Source: Hymenoscyphus infarciens (taxonomy: Eukaryota; Ascomycota; Leotiomycetes; Helotiales; Helotiaceae). Taken from it: 64,000 nucleotides of DNA. The DNA is taken from assembly GCA_001414345.1 (NCBI GenBank), contig LLCB01000091.1, positions 1-64,000 of the forward strand, in the 5' to 3' direction. Positions 12,601 through 23,817 of the stretch are shown piece by piece. The first letter of the stretch is position 1; each line of letters begins with the position of its first letter. Under the pieces are notes generated by a model. It ran no database searches, was not told the DNA's origin, and saw only the letters and a program-made list of their open reading frames with translations. The position numbers were made by a program, and so were the translations under genes.

Positions 12601-15600
12601 ATGTATTTATATCTCTAGAGAGGTAGAAAGTTATAGCCTTCTATCCTCTACCTAGCTAATAAGTAAGAAGGCCTATATACTTTCTTAGCTAAGGAAGTCT
12701 AGTTACTAGAGCTAGCTCTTTAAATTTAAGTCTCTAGCTATAAGAGTATTTATAGTATAGATGTGTTCTAAGTTAAAAACGAGGTTAATAGCCTTCTTAG
12801 CGCTCTTAGTACTTAGGAGAGTATTATATATATTAAGAATATATAGTAGAGGGCCTTAAAAGAGCGTAATCTCGATATAAATAAGGTCTTAGTAGTTAAG
12901 TAAGAGTATAATTAGCAATTATTAGCTTAAGAGGATACCTACCTCTTTCTATATAAAAGTAAGTATTTAAGAGAGGTTCTTATTCTAGTTATAAATAGGT
13001 AAAAAGTAGATATAGTTTAAGTAGTATCTTATAATCTAATAGTTAATCTCTTTTTAGTAAATATATAGTTCTTATATAAAAACTATATCTACTTATCTAG
13101 AATATATAAGTTAGAGAGCTAGTTCTTAGTACTTACTAGACTTATATATATTAATTTATAAGACTTAGAGATAGTATTATTTAAAAGGTCCTTACCTACT
13201 TATAAGAGAAAGAGATTAAAGTAAGTATTAGAGCTCTTAGGTTAAGAGATAGAGTATAGAGGTAGAGAAGAGAAGGTATTTAGAATAGCCTCCTTACTTA
13301 ACTAAGAGTCTAGAGAAGAAGAAGAGGTAGTAGGATAGTCTATTTCTATATTTATAAAGCTATAAGGTAAATTGTCCTCTTTTCTTAGTTATTTCTTAGA
13401 GTATACTTATTAAATAGATCTTGTATTCTCTACTAAAGGTAGAGGTCTAGTAGCTTTTAGCTAGAGTTAATATATAATATTATCTAAGATATAAAGACTA
13501 CTATAATATAAGTACTTTAATTTATATTAAGAGTACTTAATATACTAAGAATAAAAGTCTTCTAAGTATTTTATACTATTATAGAGGTAGTATTATTAGC
13601 TTTTATTATAATTCTAGGTATTATACTATTACTAGTACTTTAAGTACTAAATTATAGTAGACTTCTTTAGAAGGCGCTTTAAGTAGACTCTACTACCTAG
13701 AATTAAGGTTGTATTTAGAATAGTAAAGAGGCCTTTTACGTCCTCTTCTTTAAAGAAGGCTACTTAAGTAGTATAGAATAGGTTATTTAAGAGAGAGCTA
13801 GCAGCTATATAAACTCTTATAGAGTTAGCTCTAATTCGTTCCTTAATTACTAACACTACTACTTTAGAAGTAGTAAGAGCTAAGGTTAATTAAATTACTT
13901 CTACTTAAGTAATCTAGATAAATTCTACCTTTTAAAAGATACTTAAAATATAGAAAGCTATCTAGTCTTATAAAAGCTCTATTTTAGTAATACTAAAAAG
14001 AGTTTATATACTAGCTTTCTTTACTAGAAGAGATTATAAAGCTTCTTTATCTTTAAAGATAATAGTAAAGCTAGAATTAACTAAGAGTACCTTATATACT
14101 AGGTCTTTATATCTAATTCCTAGGTTATAAAGTACTAGGAAAATAATATAGGTAGAGTAGACTCTATCTAAGAAGTTAGATAGGATTTAGATAAAGAGCC
14201 TAGGTCTCTTATTTTTATTCTTTTAAATAGAAGAGAGAGAAAAGAGTAGAGTTGTTATTATTATTATTATCTTCTCTAAAAACTTAGTAGTTTAAAGTAT
14301 CTTTTTAGATAATAAGGTATCCTTAGTAGTCTATATATAAGAAATTTTTCTTATAGTATTTAAAAAGGAGAGAAGGGTTAGAGAGAGTATAGTAGTATCT
14401 CTATACCTTAAATAAGTATTATAGGCTAAGGGAAGAGGAGGTAAGGTCTTCTTAGTATATACCTTATAGTAAGAGAGGCTAAGGTTAGTAACCTAGGTAT
14501 AGAAGGTTTAAAGAAGGGGTAAGAGATCTAAGAAGACGTTATTAAAGATAGTATTTAAATAGTAGTCTATAGCTTCTCTAATACCTCTAAAGAAGGTTTA
14601 GGCTATAATACCTTATTTAAGAGATCTAGAAGTCTTAGAGATAAAGTATTATTAGATAGCTATAATAAAGGGAATCGAGTAAACCTCCTCTCTTCTTATA
14701 CCTCTTCTTAGAGGCGTAGGCGAGGATAGAGAGCCTTCTAAGAGGGACTTTATAGAAGGAATTTCGCTTCTTAATCGAGTATAAGTGAGATTAGGCGTTT
14801 TAGACTAAAAAATTTAGTCTCTGAAAAAAGTTATAATACTATATATAAAGCCTTTTAATTTGTTTTATACTAAGTACTACTTCTACTAGGTTACTAAACC
14901 TATTAACTCTATAAGCTATATATCCTAGAATAGAAAGACTATTATTTAACTTCTACCTATTATTAGATATATATATTTTAGACTAGAATCTTAATAAATA
15001 ATACTTCGTTTTAGTAAAACTGTCTCTATTCTAGTATTATTACTTAACCTAGTTATATAGTATAGAGTATACTTTAGATAGAATATCACTTCTAAGGTTA
15101 TTAAGATATTAAATAAGAGTATAAAAGGCTTTATATTTAGTAAAGTATATAAAAAGGTTATAAGAGGCGATAAGGTTTATAAATAAAACCTCTAAAGTAT
15201 TAAGATTAATAGCTAAGTACTTATTATTAAAGTTAGAATAGATTATATATATAATCTTATATCTTTTTTAAGAGTTTTAGTAGACTATATTTATAGCTTC
15301 TTTAATACTAATTTATCTATTTTTAGTAGACTTTTAGTATAGAGTTTTAATATTAATTTTATAATTCTTAAAAAGGTAAGTAACTATGATTTTAATACTA
15401 CTATTTATAGTATATCTCTTAGTATAGTACTTATAATACTACTTCTAGTAGCTAGTAGATTTATTACTAAAGAAGAAATTAGTAAGCTAATTATATTATT
15501 AGATTTAAGAGTTTCTTATATATAAACTGTCTTATAATTCTTATTAATTATATAAAGCTAAATATAGCTAGTTTAAGGTCTTTTAGTAAGCTTTTTCTAG

Positions 15601-16813
15601 ATTTAGAATACTTTCTATAGATCTAAATAGAACGTACTTATATTAGTTACTACTAGCTTAGTTTTAATAAGGTTCTTCTAAGAGCTTAAAGTACTTAAAT
15701 AAGACGAAATAGGTAATATTAGTAGTAATTCTAGAGGAATATAAGACTAAGAGCTTAATACCTAAGAGGATATAGTAAATTAGTAAAAGGTAAGATATAG
15801 AAGTAATAAATAAAAGATAAAATTATAGAAGTAATTAAGAGAACTAAAGTTATTAAACTTTTAAAGTGTTAATAGTAGTAGTAGAAGTTATAATTTTTTA
15901 GTAACTAGTATTAAAAAGAGATAAGTAATAATTATAGAGCGACTTTAAGATAGATATAAAAGATAAAGATAAAAGACTTTTTAAAGAGAAAGAGTAAGCC
16001 TTTTAAGAACCTTTTTTATATTTAAAGTAATTATAATTAATACTCTTTAATCTATGAATAATTAGAGTATATTTTAACTAATTATAGTATAGTATACTAG
16101 AACGTATATTAAAGCTAAATTAAATATCTAAAGTCTATTATCTTTAGTATATAATTAAAAATTATCTATGCTATAGAATTAAGTTTTAATTATATTATTA
16201 GAAAGCTCTAATTTAGAGTTTTCTTTTAAGCCTATATATATATTAATCGAATAGAAATTAAGTATAGAAGACTTTATTCAAATAAATAAAATTATTTTAT
16301 AGATATATCTATAAATTTTAGCTAGAGTAGTATAAAATCTTAATTTTTTAACTATTAATTTAGTTAATCTTTATATATAATTAAAAGGTAAAATTTAATA
16401 AATTTAAAATACTAATCTATTATATTATAACTTTTAATTTAATATTAATATTATTAAATTAGTACTTAGTATTAATAGAAATATAGCTAGAAATCTATCT
16501 TATATAGGCTATATTTATTACTTTATATTACTTAGGTTAGTTTAAGAGCTATTTATATAATCTTTTTTTTAAAATACACTATTTAAATAGATCTATAATT
16601 CTAGCTATTTAATACTATAGTTTCTATACTATACGTTATACTATATAGTTTTAAAAGATAAAGCTAAAAAGAAGTAGAGTTAAAATCTAGAGTAAAAAGC
16701 TTAAAGATTTAGACTTAGTAATACTACGATATTATTATAATATCGATTAAAATACTAATAATATATCGTAGTAGTATAATATTATAAATACTATCGATTA
16801 TACTATAATAGAG
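6618..16813 (-). mobile_element. DNA transposon hAT-A (probable hAT), inserted in the LINE-2 reverse transcriptase
   Basis: The element is 6626-16805. It is flanked by an exact 8-bp direct repeat, TAATAGAG (6618-6625 and 16806-16813), and its ends are inverted: TAGTATAATCGATAGTATT at the left matches the complement of the right end for about 19 bp. The 8-bp duplication and a terminus that was probably CAGTG before RIP fit the hAT superfamily. The left 2.2 kb (6640-8845) is repeated in inverted orientation at 39973-42141. LINE-1 is nested inside; without it the element is about 4.4 kb. Coding appears to run on the minus strand by comparison with the second copy. I could not locate the catalytic core here, so the superfamily call rests on ends and duplication. 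Confidence 0.65.
9103..14855 (-). mobile_element. LINE-1, nearly full-length fungal LINE with endonuclease, RT and RNase H relics
   Basis: The body is 9117-14841 on the minus strand, flanked by an exact 14-bp repeat TATATAAAGCCTTT (9103-9116, 14842-14855). Its 3' end, at the left, is an A-rich tail (TAAATAAATAAAATAAAT on the minus strand). Reading the minus strand, about 13100-12450 contains endonuclease text: an IARDLNLK block near 12745-12720 (from AGDLN) and LDYFLLLT near 12500 (from SDHFPLLT). RT contains RFGYANDI near 11170-11141 (FGYADDI before RIP). RNase H shows DLVIFTNSSCLDNKS near 10250-10200. The upstream 13.4-14.8 kb should be the gag-like ORF1, but no zinc knuckle was confirmed. 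At about 5.7 kb it matches the usual size of such LINEs. GC is a little higher than around it, so it may be the youngest insertion. Confidence 0.85.
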
Positions 16814-19800
16814 AGTATATATATAGTATAAGAATATAAGAGCTACGCTTTTCTAGTCTAACTAGATATAGTAGAGGCTTTTAACTAAGTAGACTATACG
16901 TAGCTACTTTATACGCTAAGAGAGAAGAAGGTTCTATAGTAGATAGTAATATAGATAGAGAGCTTCCTCTCTAGATAAAGAGCTATACTATTCTTTAATA
17001 AACGATTAATAAATAAAAGAGACCTTAAATAGAGTATCTTATAAGAATTAGTACTATTACTAATACTATTTATCCTCTTTATCTTAATACTATATAAGAA
17101 TCTAGTAAGAATTAATAAGCTTATTATAATAAGATTTATAGATAATATAAACCTACTTATAATATTAAAAAGTATAGTAGTAAACTATAAGATACTTAAG
17201 ATAGTCTAAAGAGTATATAATAAGTAGGTAAATAAGTAAGAGATAGCTTTTAGCCTAGAAAAGATAGTACTTATATACTTTATAAGAATAAGAGTACTAT
17301 AGAGAGAGATAGTCTAGTTTAAGAAGATAAGGCTTATACTAGTTAAGTATATAAGGTTCTTAGAAGTAGAGCTTAATAAGAAACTAAACTAGAAGATATA
17401 CTAAGAAAGAGTTTAGAAGAAGCTTATAACGTAGACCTTTATACTTATAAGGCTTACTAGAAAGACATAGAGAGTAGACTACTACTAAGTAAGATAGATA
17501 TATATAGTAGTAATAAGAAGTATAATTATATATAAGGTATTAGCGTAGTACTATACTATATTAAAAGGAGGGAGTATAAAGAGAATAGTAAGAAGCTTCT
17601 CTATATAATAATTAAGATACTTATAAGTAGTAATAGAGGTATATAAAGCTACTCTAGTTTAAAGCTTAGAAGTTAAAGTAGACTACGTACTAATTAACTT
17701 ATACCTTAACCTATAAGTAGCTACTTTTAAGAAGAAGTTCTAAAAGTCTAAGCTAGAGGAACTAATCTAAAACACCTATAGATATATAATAATATAGTTA
17801 AAAAGGAGAAGAAAGAGATAGACTAAAAAAGGTAGAAAAGATAATACTATACTTATAGATAATAAAGTAAGAGTAAGAAAAAGAGTAGAGAGTAAGAGAA
17901 GTAAAATTTAAGTATAATACTATACTTAAAAAATAGAAGAACTATCTAGAGATTTAAAGAAGAAAGACTTAAGAGAGGAATCTAATATAATATATAGAAG
18001 TATTAGATAAAGTAGACCTAGATAAGTAAGAGCTATAAAAGGTTTATAAAGGGCTTACTAAGGTAAAGAGCTTACTACTTATCTAGATATAAATAAGAGT
18101 AATAAGGCTAAACGCCTTCCTCTTTATAAAAAGAGTATTAAACTAGGTTATACTATAATATATTTATATAAATAGTAAGAAGATAGTAGAATACCTAGTC
18201 CTATTTTACTAAGATATTCTATAAGAAAGAGACACGCTTATAAAAGCTTTAAAGAAGAGGATCGAAGATCTATAAGAGCTAAGAGAGGTACTAGTAAATA
18301 GGAAACTAGTATTAAGAGTAACTACTTAGCTACTCGAGCTTAGAAGACTCTAAGAGTATAAGCTAGTACTAGAACTATTTAAGAAGAGAGAGAAGAGTAA
18401 GAAAGAAGTAAAAGAAAGTAAGGAAGAAGAGGAGAAAGCTAAAGAATACTAGAAGATAAGACCTCGGCTTTAATAGTTCTAGAAGTAAATATATCTCTTA
18501 TACTATTAATATATATCTTAGTAGGTTAAATATACTAATCTATTATATCTCTCTACTATATTACTAAATTAGAGAGATAAGCTCTAAATAGATTATAATA
18601 AGAACTAAAGAAAAGGAGAATTATACTTATAAGAAAGCTTAAGAGGCGAAGAAGAACGAGCTAAAAGGCTATATAAACTAGAATAGAAGATATACTACTT
18701 ACTCTTAGAGCTTAGCCTATAGCCTACGTAGCGTAAGAATAATAATAATAATACTCTTTTTTATTAAATAATTTATTTTTATACTAAAATTAGGTTTATA
18801 TCTAAAGAAATACTAAACTCTAGATAAAACTAATTTAAAAAGCTTATAACTAAGTATCTAGTACTTATCTAAGTACTAAAAAGATATATTAGTTATTAGT
18901 ACTAAATTATTACTAAGCTAGAATAGGTTTAGACTATAAGAAGTATATAGTAAACTACTAAGCTTATAGATATTCCTATTCTTAATAAACTAAATAATAA
19001 GATCTTCTTTATCTTTTACTAGTATTTAACTATTTTATATAATATTTATATATAGATTTTAAGTTATACTTAAAAGATAAGTATAAATATAATACTATTT
19101 TAGTATTTATTAACTAATTTAAAAAGAATTTAGTATTAATATCTTATTATTTAATAATAAATATAAAAAGACTAGCTAAGCTTATTATATAATAGCTCTA
19201 CTATTCTGTTTACTATCTTAAAATAATTACTTTTAATAATAGACTTTAATTTATATTAGCTTTTTAAAACTAAATTCTATTATATTCTTAATATTAAGCT
19301 TAAACTCTCTACTATTTATTATAAATAAATAGATAAATAGAAAGAGATTATAAACTAATATATTAATTATAGACTAAGACCTTTTATAACTTACTATTAA
19401 GATAACTAAAGTAAATTTATTATCTTAATAACTAACGTATAAATAACTCTATTATATTTATCTATTAGTATAACCTTTTATTAACTTAAGTTTAAACTTA
19501 ACTTAAGAACTTTATAAAACTAGAATATCTTTAAAACTTCTATTCTCTAGAAATAACTTAATTATAATAAGGTTATAAAAGTAGTTTAATATATATAATC
19601 TATCTAAGATATAGTTAAAGAAAATATAAATAAAGCTTATTAAAGAATAAAGTAGAGTATAAATTAGTACTAAAGAGCTATTAACTATAAAATCAGTAAT
19701 AAAGTCTACTTATTTACTAAGTTTTTCAAGATAAATTATTCTAGTTAAACGCTTATTAAATAATAGATAAGACCTTTTAAGATATTAAACTATATAAGAT

Positions 19801-20250
19801 ATTTCTATAAACTAAATCTTTTAAAAGAAGTATTAATTTATAATAGTTTTATCTTAGATATATTATTAAAAGATCTAAATATCTTTTTACTAGAATAAGA
19901 AGCTTTAAACTAACTACTAGATATTATTTAAGATATATAATAGAAGGTATAAGAAATACTTAAAAGCTAGATCTTTAGAAGATAACTATAATATTAAGTA
20001 AAATAACTTAATTATAATTCAAACTTTACTTAGTATTTTATAGATAATTTTTAAGATTTATTATATTATTTAAAGAACTTTTAAATTAAATAGCTAAATA
20101 AACTAAGACTATTTAACTTCTTTTTAAATAGATTAATATATAGAAATTAGATAAGAATTAGTTAAAAGAAGTAAAAAGTTAATTTTAAAACTCTATTAAT
20201 ATCTTCTAATCTTAGTTATTTATAATAAAGAACTTATAATAAAAACTTTA

Positions 20251-21500
20251 AATAAAATACTAATTAGTAAGAATGTTTAAAGTTAATAAAGTAAAGAACT
20301 AAGACAAAGTTACTACTAGAATAGAGTTTATTAATACTCTCTCTTAAACTATAGCCTCTCTAGTTACTCTCTTTTCTTTACTCTCCTTCTCTTCCTCCTT
20401 CTCTTTAAGTCTATAAGAAGTCTAAATTAGCTTATCCTCTTTATTCTTCTTATAAGAGCGCTTCTTATCTTAGTAGCTACTTATAATAGACTTAGTAAAG
20501 AATACTTATAAACTCTTTAAATAAGCTTTAAAGAGATTCTTAACCTAGGTTTAGATAGAGGTTTAACTAGTTATAATACTATATATAAACTATTAAAGTA
20601 TTAGTTTAAAATATAACTAAAACCTTATTAACTATAAAAGAGGTTACTTATAACTACTTTAGTATAAAGTACTTAAGTCTCTTCTAAAAAAGTAAACTAT
20701 ATCTCTACTCTAGTCTTAAAAGCCTTTATACTAGCTATAATTAGTAACTAATTAATAGTCTTAGTAGTCTTTCTAATCTCTTTTTTCTTTTCTTTCTATT
20801 ATAAAGTAGTAAACTCCTTTTTAATAACTAGAGTAACTATCTAAGTTAGAATAGATTTAAGAGATATTTAAGATTAAACTTACTAAGATATATATAGTAT
20901 TCTACTTAACATAGTAGTTATGCTTCTTAGAAGTAACTTTTAAAAAGATATAAATATAGTTTCTATCTTAAGCTTTTACTTAAAAGTATTAAATATAATA
21001 GACTTAATAAATAGCTAGAAGAGTACTAGTAGAAGTTAGAAAAGGTATTTTACTATATATAACTAATTAGTATATTAAATTAAGTTTAAATTAGATTATA
21101 AGACTTATATTATAGTTATAGTTAGAGTTATATATATATATATATATATTCTAAAAGTATAAAAGTTAGTATAAGAAGATATAGATTAGAAGGTATTCTT
21201 ACTATTTATATTATTTAGATAGAAAAGAAAGAGAAAGAGAATTTAGAATTAGAGAATAATTATCTATTAATATATTATAAATAATAATAGCTAGTAGTAT
21301 ATAATTATTATTTATTACTTAGTAGTTAGTATTATAATATATAATAATAGTAAGAATATAAAAACTTTTTAATAGTCTACTATTTTATATCTAATAAGCT
21401 AATTAATAGCCTCTTTTTTATTTATAGCTATTATTATATATTTATAATAGTAAGTAAAGCTAACTTTAGTAGTAAATAATAATATTACTATATACTAATA
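20251..21500 (-). other. RIP-degraded stretch with a possible antisense coding relic
   Basis: After the gypsy chromodomain, 20280-21060 keeps a long minus-strand frame once RIP stops are discounted. It is rich in Glu/Arg/Lys (for example REEGGREGE on the minus strand near 20400). No family is recognised. From 21060 on there is only AT-rich sequence, with a TA microsatellite at about 21128-21148. Confidence 0.35.
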
Positions 21501-22799
21501 GTATCTCTTTAGCTATACTTATACTCTACGTATAGACGTGTTTAGTAGTCTAGTTTAAAACTACTCTTATTTAAAGTAGTTTTAGACTAAAATCTAGATA
21601 GCTTCGAACTACGATACTACTAAGCTAGTTTAGAAGTACTAAGTTATTAAAAACTAAACTAAAGCTCTTTCTATATCTTTCTAATATAGCTAATTACTAC
21701 TATAAATAGATATATTATACTACTTATACTAGCTCTTAGTTTAACGTATATAAGATAGATATACTATATACTTAAAAGACCTTCTCTTTAAAAGGCCTTC
21801 TCTTTAAAAGAGACTTTTTTAGTAGCTTTTAAAGCTCTTTTAGTAGACTTTTTCGTCCTAGTAGTAGTAGTCTTACGCTATTCTAGAGAAGGTATATTAA
21901 TTAAAAAGAAGAATAAAAAAGTATTAAACTAGTAATAGAAATAGTAGAAGTAGATAAAAGAAACTCAGCTTATATACTCGTATTATAAGCTAACTTACGC
22001 TGAAATAATTATCTTTTTTAGTAGAGCTTTTTAAATATTTAGTAGCGTTAGAGCTAGAAATATAAGATTAGAACCGGGTTTTACTAAATCACGTGATATA
22101 TAAATAACTAAAGAGATACTAACTTTAAAAGGCTATATAGATAAATAATACGAGATAAGTTATATTCTTAATAATAAATAAGTAAATAATACTATAAACG
22201 TCTTAATACTATACTAGTTATTAACTAAAGACTTAGAATAAGTCTTTTTTAAAAAGAGAGAATATAATAGCTAGCTACCTTAAATAGACTAATATATTAA
22301 TATTACTAATACTTATATACTAATAGTATATATAACTAATATCTATATATTAAAGATATTAATATCTATTATTTATATATAAAAGATATTACGATTTAAA
22401 TATTATTTTTTTAGATTTTATTATATATTTAGCTTTTAGCTATTACTATCTTAGAATTATCTATATTAGAAAGGTCTTAGTTATTCTTATTATTAGATCT
22501 TTATATTATCTAATCTCTTATATATAGAGACTCTTATTTAGAATAGAAGAGACATAGTTTATTATTTTCTTCTATACTTAGAGCTTAGTATCTATATATA
22601 TTATTCTATTAAACGTACTTCTATATACCTCTTCTACTATAGTATATATTTCGTACTATTATACTTCTAAACTAGTTTAGTAGTATCGTAGTTTAAAGCT
22701 ACCTAGGTTTTAGTATAATTCTAACTTAAATAGAAGTAGTTTTAGACTAGACTTCTAATTACATCTATACGTAAGTTATATAGCGAACTAAAGAGATAG
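21501..22799. repeat. Inverted repeat pair (arms about 135 bp) around about 1 kb
   Basis: The arm at 21501-21637 matches the complement of 22664-22799, apart from transitions and small gaps; for example CTACGTATAGACGTG faces CATCTATACGTAAG. Between them lies AT-rich DNA containing a 3' fragment of the gypsy-type LTR (about 22556-22663) that ends exactly where the right arm begins. It could be a MITE-like element or two opposed copies of an unknown repeat; no target duplication was found. Confidence 0.6.
22556..22663 (+). repeat. LTR fragment, same family as 1337-1789
   Basis: The sequence ends TTTCGTACTATTATA like the LTR ending at 1789 and shares the preceding 'ATATACCTCTTCTA' segment. Only the 3' part is alignable. 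Confidence 0.7.
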
Positions 22800-23450
22800 A
22801 ATTAAAAGCTATAAGAGAATTAAATAGTTTACTACTTAATATAACTTTCTATCTAGTTGGAATAGTAATCTAAAGTGTATTTATACTATAACTCGTAGAG
22901 TATATTCGTTAGAATCTTTTTATAGTTTTAAAAAGTTACGAGTTTATATAGACTATATCTCGAGAATAATCTCTATAGATCTATACTTATTTTCACCTAG
23001 TATCTTAGAAGCTTAATTATAAATATACTTAAGTTTATTTTAGTAGATTAAGAAATAATTCTATTTCGCTATAAAGTAATAGATAACACTTCTTAGTAAT
23101 TATTTTTAGTCTTTTTAGCTACTTCTGCTTAAGATAGAATTTATACACTTTTACTACTCGAGAAGCGTAGTAGAAAGGTTAAGTGTAATATAGAGGACGA
23201 GAGAACCTAAGTTTAAATTAGATAGCGAAAATAGAATCTAATAAATTACTACTAATAATCTTCTACTTTGACTATTATTTAGTAAGTTAGAGTGTAGACT
23301 ACAAGACCTCTACTTCTTATATAACACTAAGTAATTTATAATATATAGAAGCTTCTATTACGACAACTTCTTTTAGCTCTCTCTCTAAAGAGAGAGTCTT
23401 TATATAAGTAGTAGTTAAAAGACAACTTCAAAACTACACTTAATATAACA
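22800..23450. other. Transition zone from RIP-degraded to ordinary DNA
   Basis: Composition rises gradually and CA/TG reappear towards 23.4 kb. Two short sites resembling each other (TATATAACACTAAG near 23317 and TAATATAACACTATAG near 23440) may be remnants of an element edge. No gene is seen. Confidence 0.4.
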
Positions 23451-23621
23451 CTATAGCATACTGATCTCAACCTGAGTATATATTATCAAAGAACTCGATT
23501 CTCTATCTATCACATTTATGACATTTCTTTTATAAAAATAAAACAAAAAGCCGAGGTAATGCCCCGTGCAAAAACCGCTCGCCTCGCTTAACTTCCCACA
23601 ACCCCACCTCCCACAACCAGC

Positions 23622-23635
23622 AAAAAAGGAAAAAA
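23622..23635 (-). terminator. Likely RNA polymerase III terminator for the tRNA gene
   Basis: Two runs of five to six A on the plus strand (TTTTTT when read with the tRNA on the minus strand) lie about 40-55 bases past the tRNA 3' end. Pol III stops at runs of four or more T; there is no earlier such run after the gene. Confidence 0.55.
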
Positions 23636-23675
23636 GGAAGTTCGAATAACGATAGTGAGCCATCGTTCGCAGATG

Positions 23676-23817
23676 TGCGGCTTCTGTGGCTACATAGGGT
23701 ATTAGCTTAGGAAGGGAAGATGTTTAGCAGTTGAACTTACATCGAACACAGTGCCTCCAGATTACATTTTCTGAAGTTAGCTTCAGTCTGGCGCTCTCCC
23801 AAGTGAGCTAAAGCCGC
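23676..23817 (-). tRNA. tRNA-Phe (GAA) with an anticodon-loop intron and an extra T-loop insertion
   Basis: Read on the minus strand, the exons are 23817-23781, 23762-23741 and 23689-23676 and add up to 73 nt. The acceptor stem GCGGCTT pairs perfectly with AAGCCGC and is followed by discriminator A. The D arm is GCTC/GAGC. The anticodon stem CCAGA/TCTGG encloses loop CTGAAGA with anticodon GAA, and the T stem is CTGTG/CACAG with loop TTCGATC. The 18-nt intron (23780-23763) lies at the canonical 37/38 position and contains TTCAG, which can pair with the anticodon, as usual for fungal tRNA introns. A second interruption of 51 nt (23740-23690) splits the T loop between its sixth and seventh base. 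Without it the tRNA is textbook perfect. The insertion also splits the internal B box (GTTCGAT / CC), so expression is uncertain. It is either a functional gene with a second intron or a recently interrupted gene. Confidence 0.9.
23690..23740 (-). other. 51-nt spliceosomal-intron-like insertion in the tRNA-Phe T loop
   Basis: On the minus strand the insertion begins GTAAGT, the consensus 5' splice site. It contains AAGCTAATACC about 15 nt before its end (a branch-site-like GCTAAT), preceded by the pyrimidine tract TCTTCCCTTCC, and it ends TAG. A length of 51 nt equals that of the intron at 59761-59811 in this window. The boundaries are unambiguous: the flanking bases cannot be shifted, and there is no target duplication, which argues against a transposon footprint. 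Whether it is removed from RNA cannot be seen from DNA. Confidence 0.75.

Larger units (their letters stand above)
5346..18765 (+). mobile_element. LINE-2 (non-LTR retrotransposon), inserted in gypsy and itself interrupted
   Basis: A 15-bp direct repeat, ATACTCTTTTTTATT, sits at 5346-5360 and 18751-18765 and is the target-site duplication. The 3' end carries a short TAA-repeat tail just before the right copy. The reverse transcriptase is in two pieces. About 6085-6617 reads 'VVVLRKPSK', ALL.TI and ELAIKI. It resumes at 16814 with LDIVEAFN.VDYT, then F.NKRLINKRDL and RFIDNINLLI at about 17127-17165 (FIDDTNLL before RIP), followed by the C-terminal conserved text up to about 17750. With the hAT insert removed the LINE is only about 3.2 kb. 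No endonuclease domain was seen, so it is probably 5'-truncated. It is dead through RIP. Confidence 0.85.
2331..20250 (+). mobile_element. Ty3/gypsy chromovirus relic, split by LINE-2 and its passengers
   Basis: The left part is about 2331-5345, the right part 18766-20250; between them lie LINE-2 and everything nested in it. In the left part, 4160-4700 reads as gypsy reverse transcriptase. FKTKY (from FRTKYG) is followed by TYLNNILIY at about 4290-4325, which is YLDDILIY after RIP, then KKSKFN and KYLRF. RNase H text follows. In the right part, 19050-19130 reads MDFKSYPKDKYKYNT and LVFIN, an integrase core. About 19620-20200 gives KVYLSTKFFK, a GPFKIL-like block and chromodomain-like text. 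The two parts form one polyprotein order (RT, RNase H, integrase, chromodomain), so the split is a real insertion. The LTRs were not delimited; the outer coordinates are approximate. The element is inactive, with many stops. Confidence 0.75.

Noticed and set aside
1..23400. Mitochondrial origin suggested by very high AT content
   Set aside because: The sequence reads as nuclear LTR and LINE elements with RIP-type changes and nuclear-style target duplications, and it continues into DNA with a nuclear-type tRNA and spliceosomal introns.
23451..23663. 70-codon minus frame beside the tRNA
   Set aside because: It overlaps the Pol III terminator area and low-complexity sequence; no family and no context for a protein.
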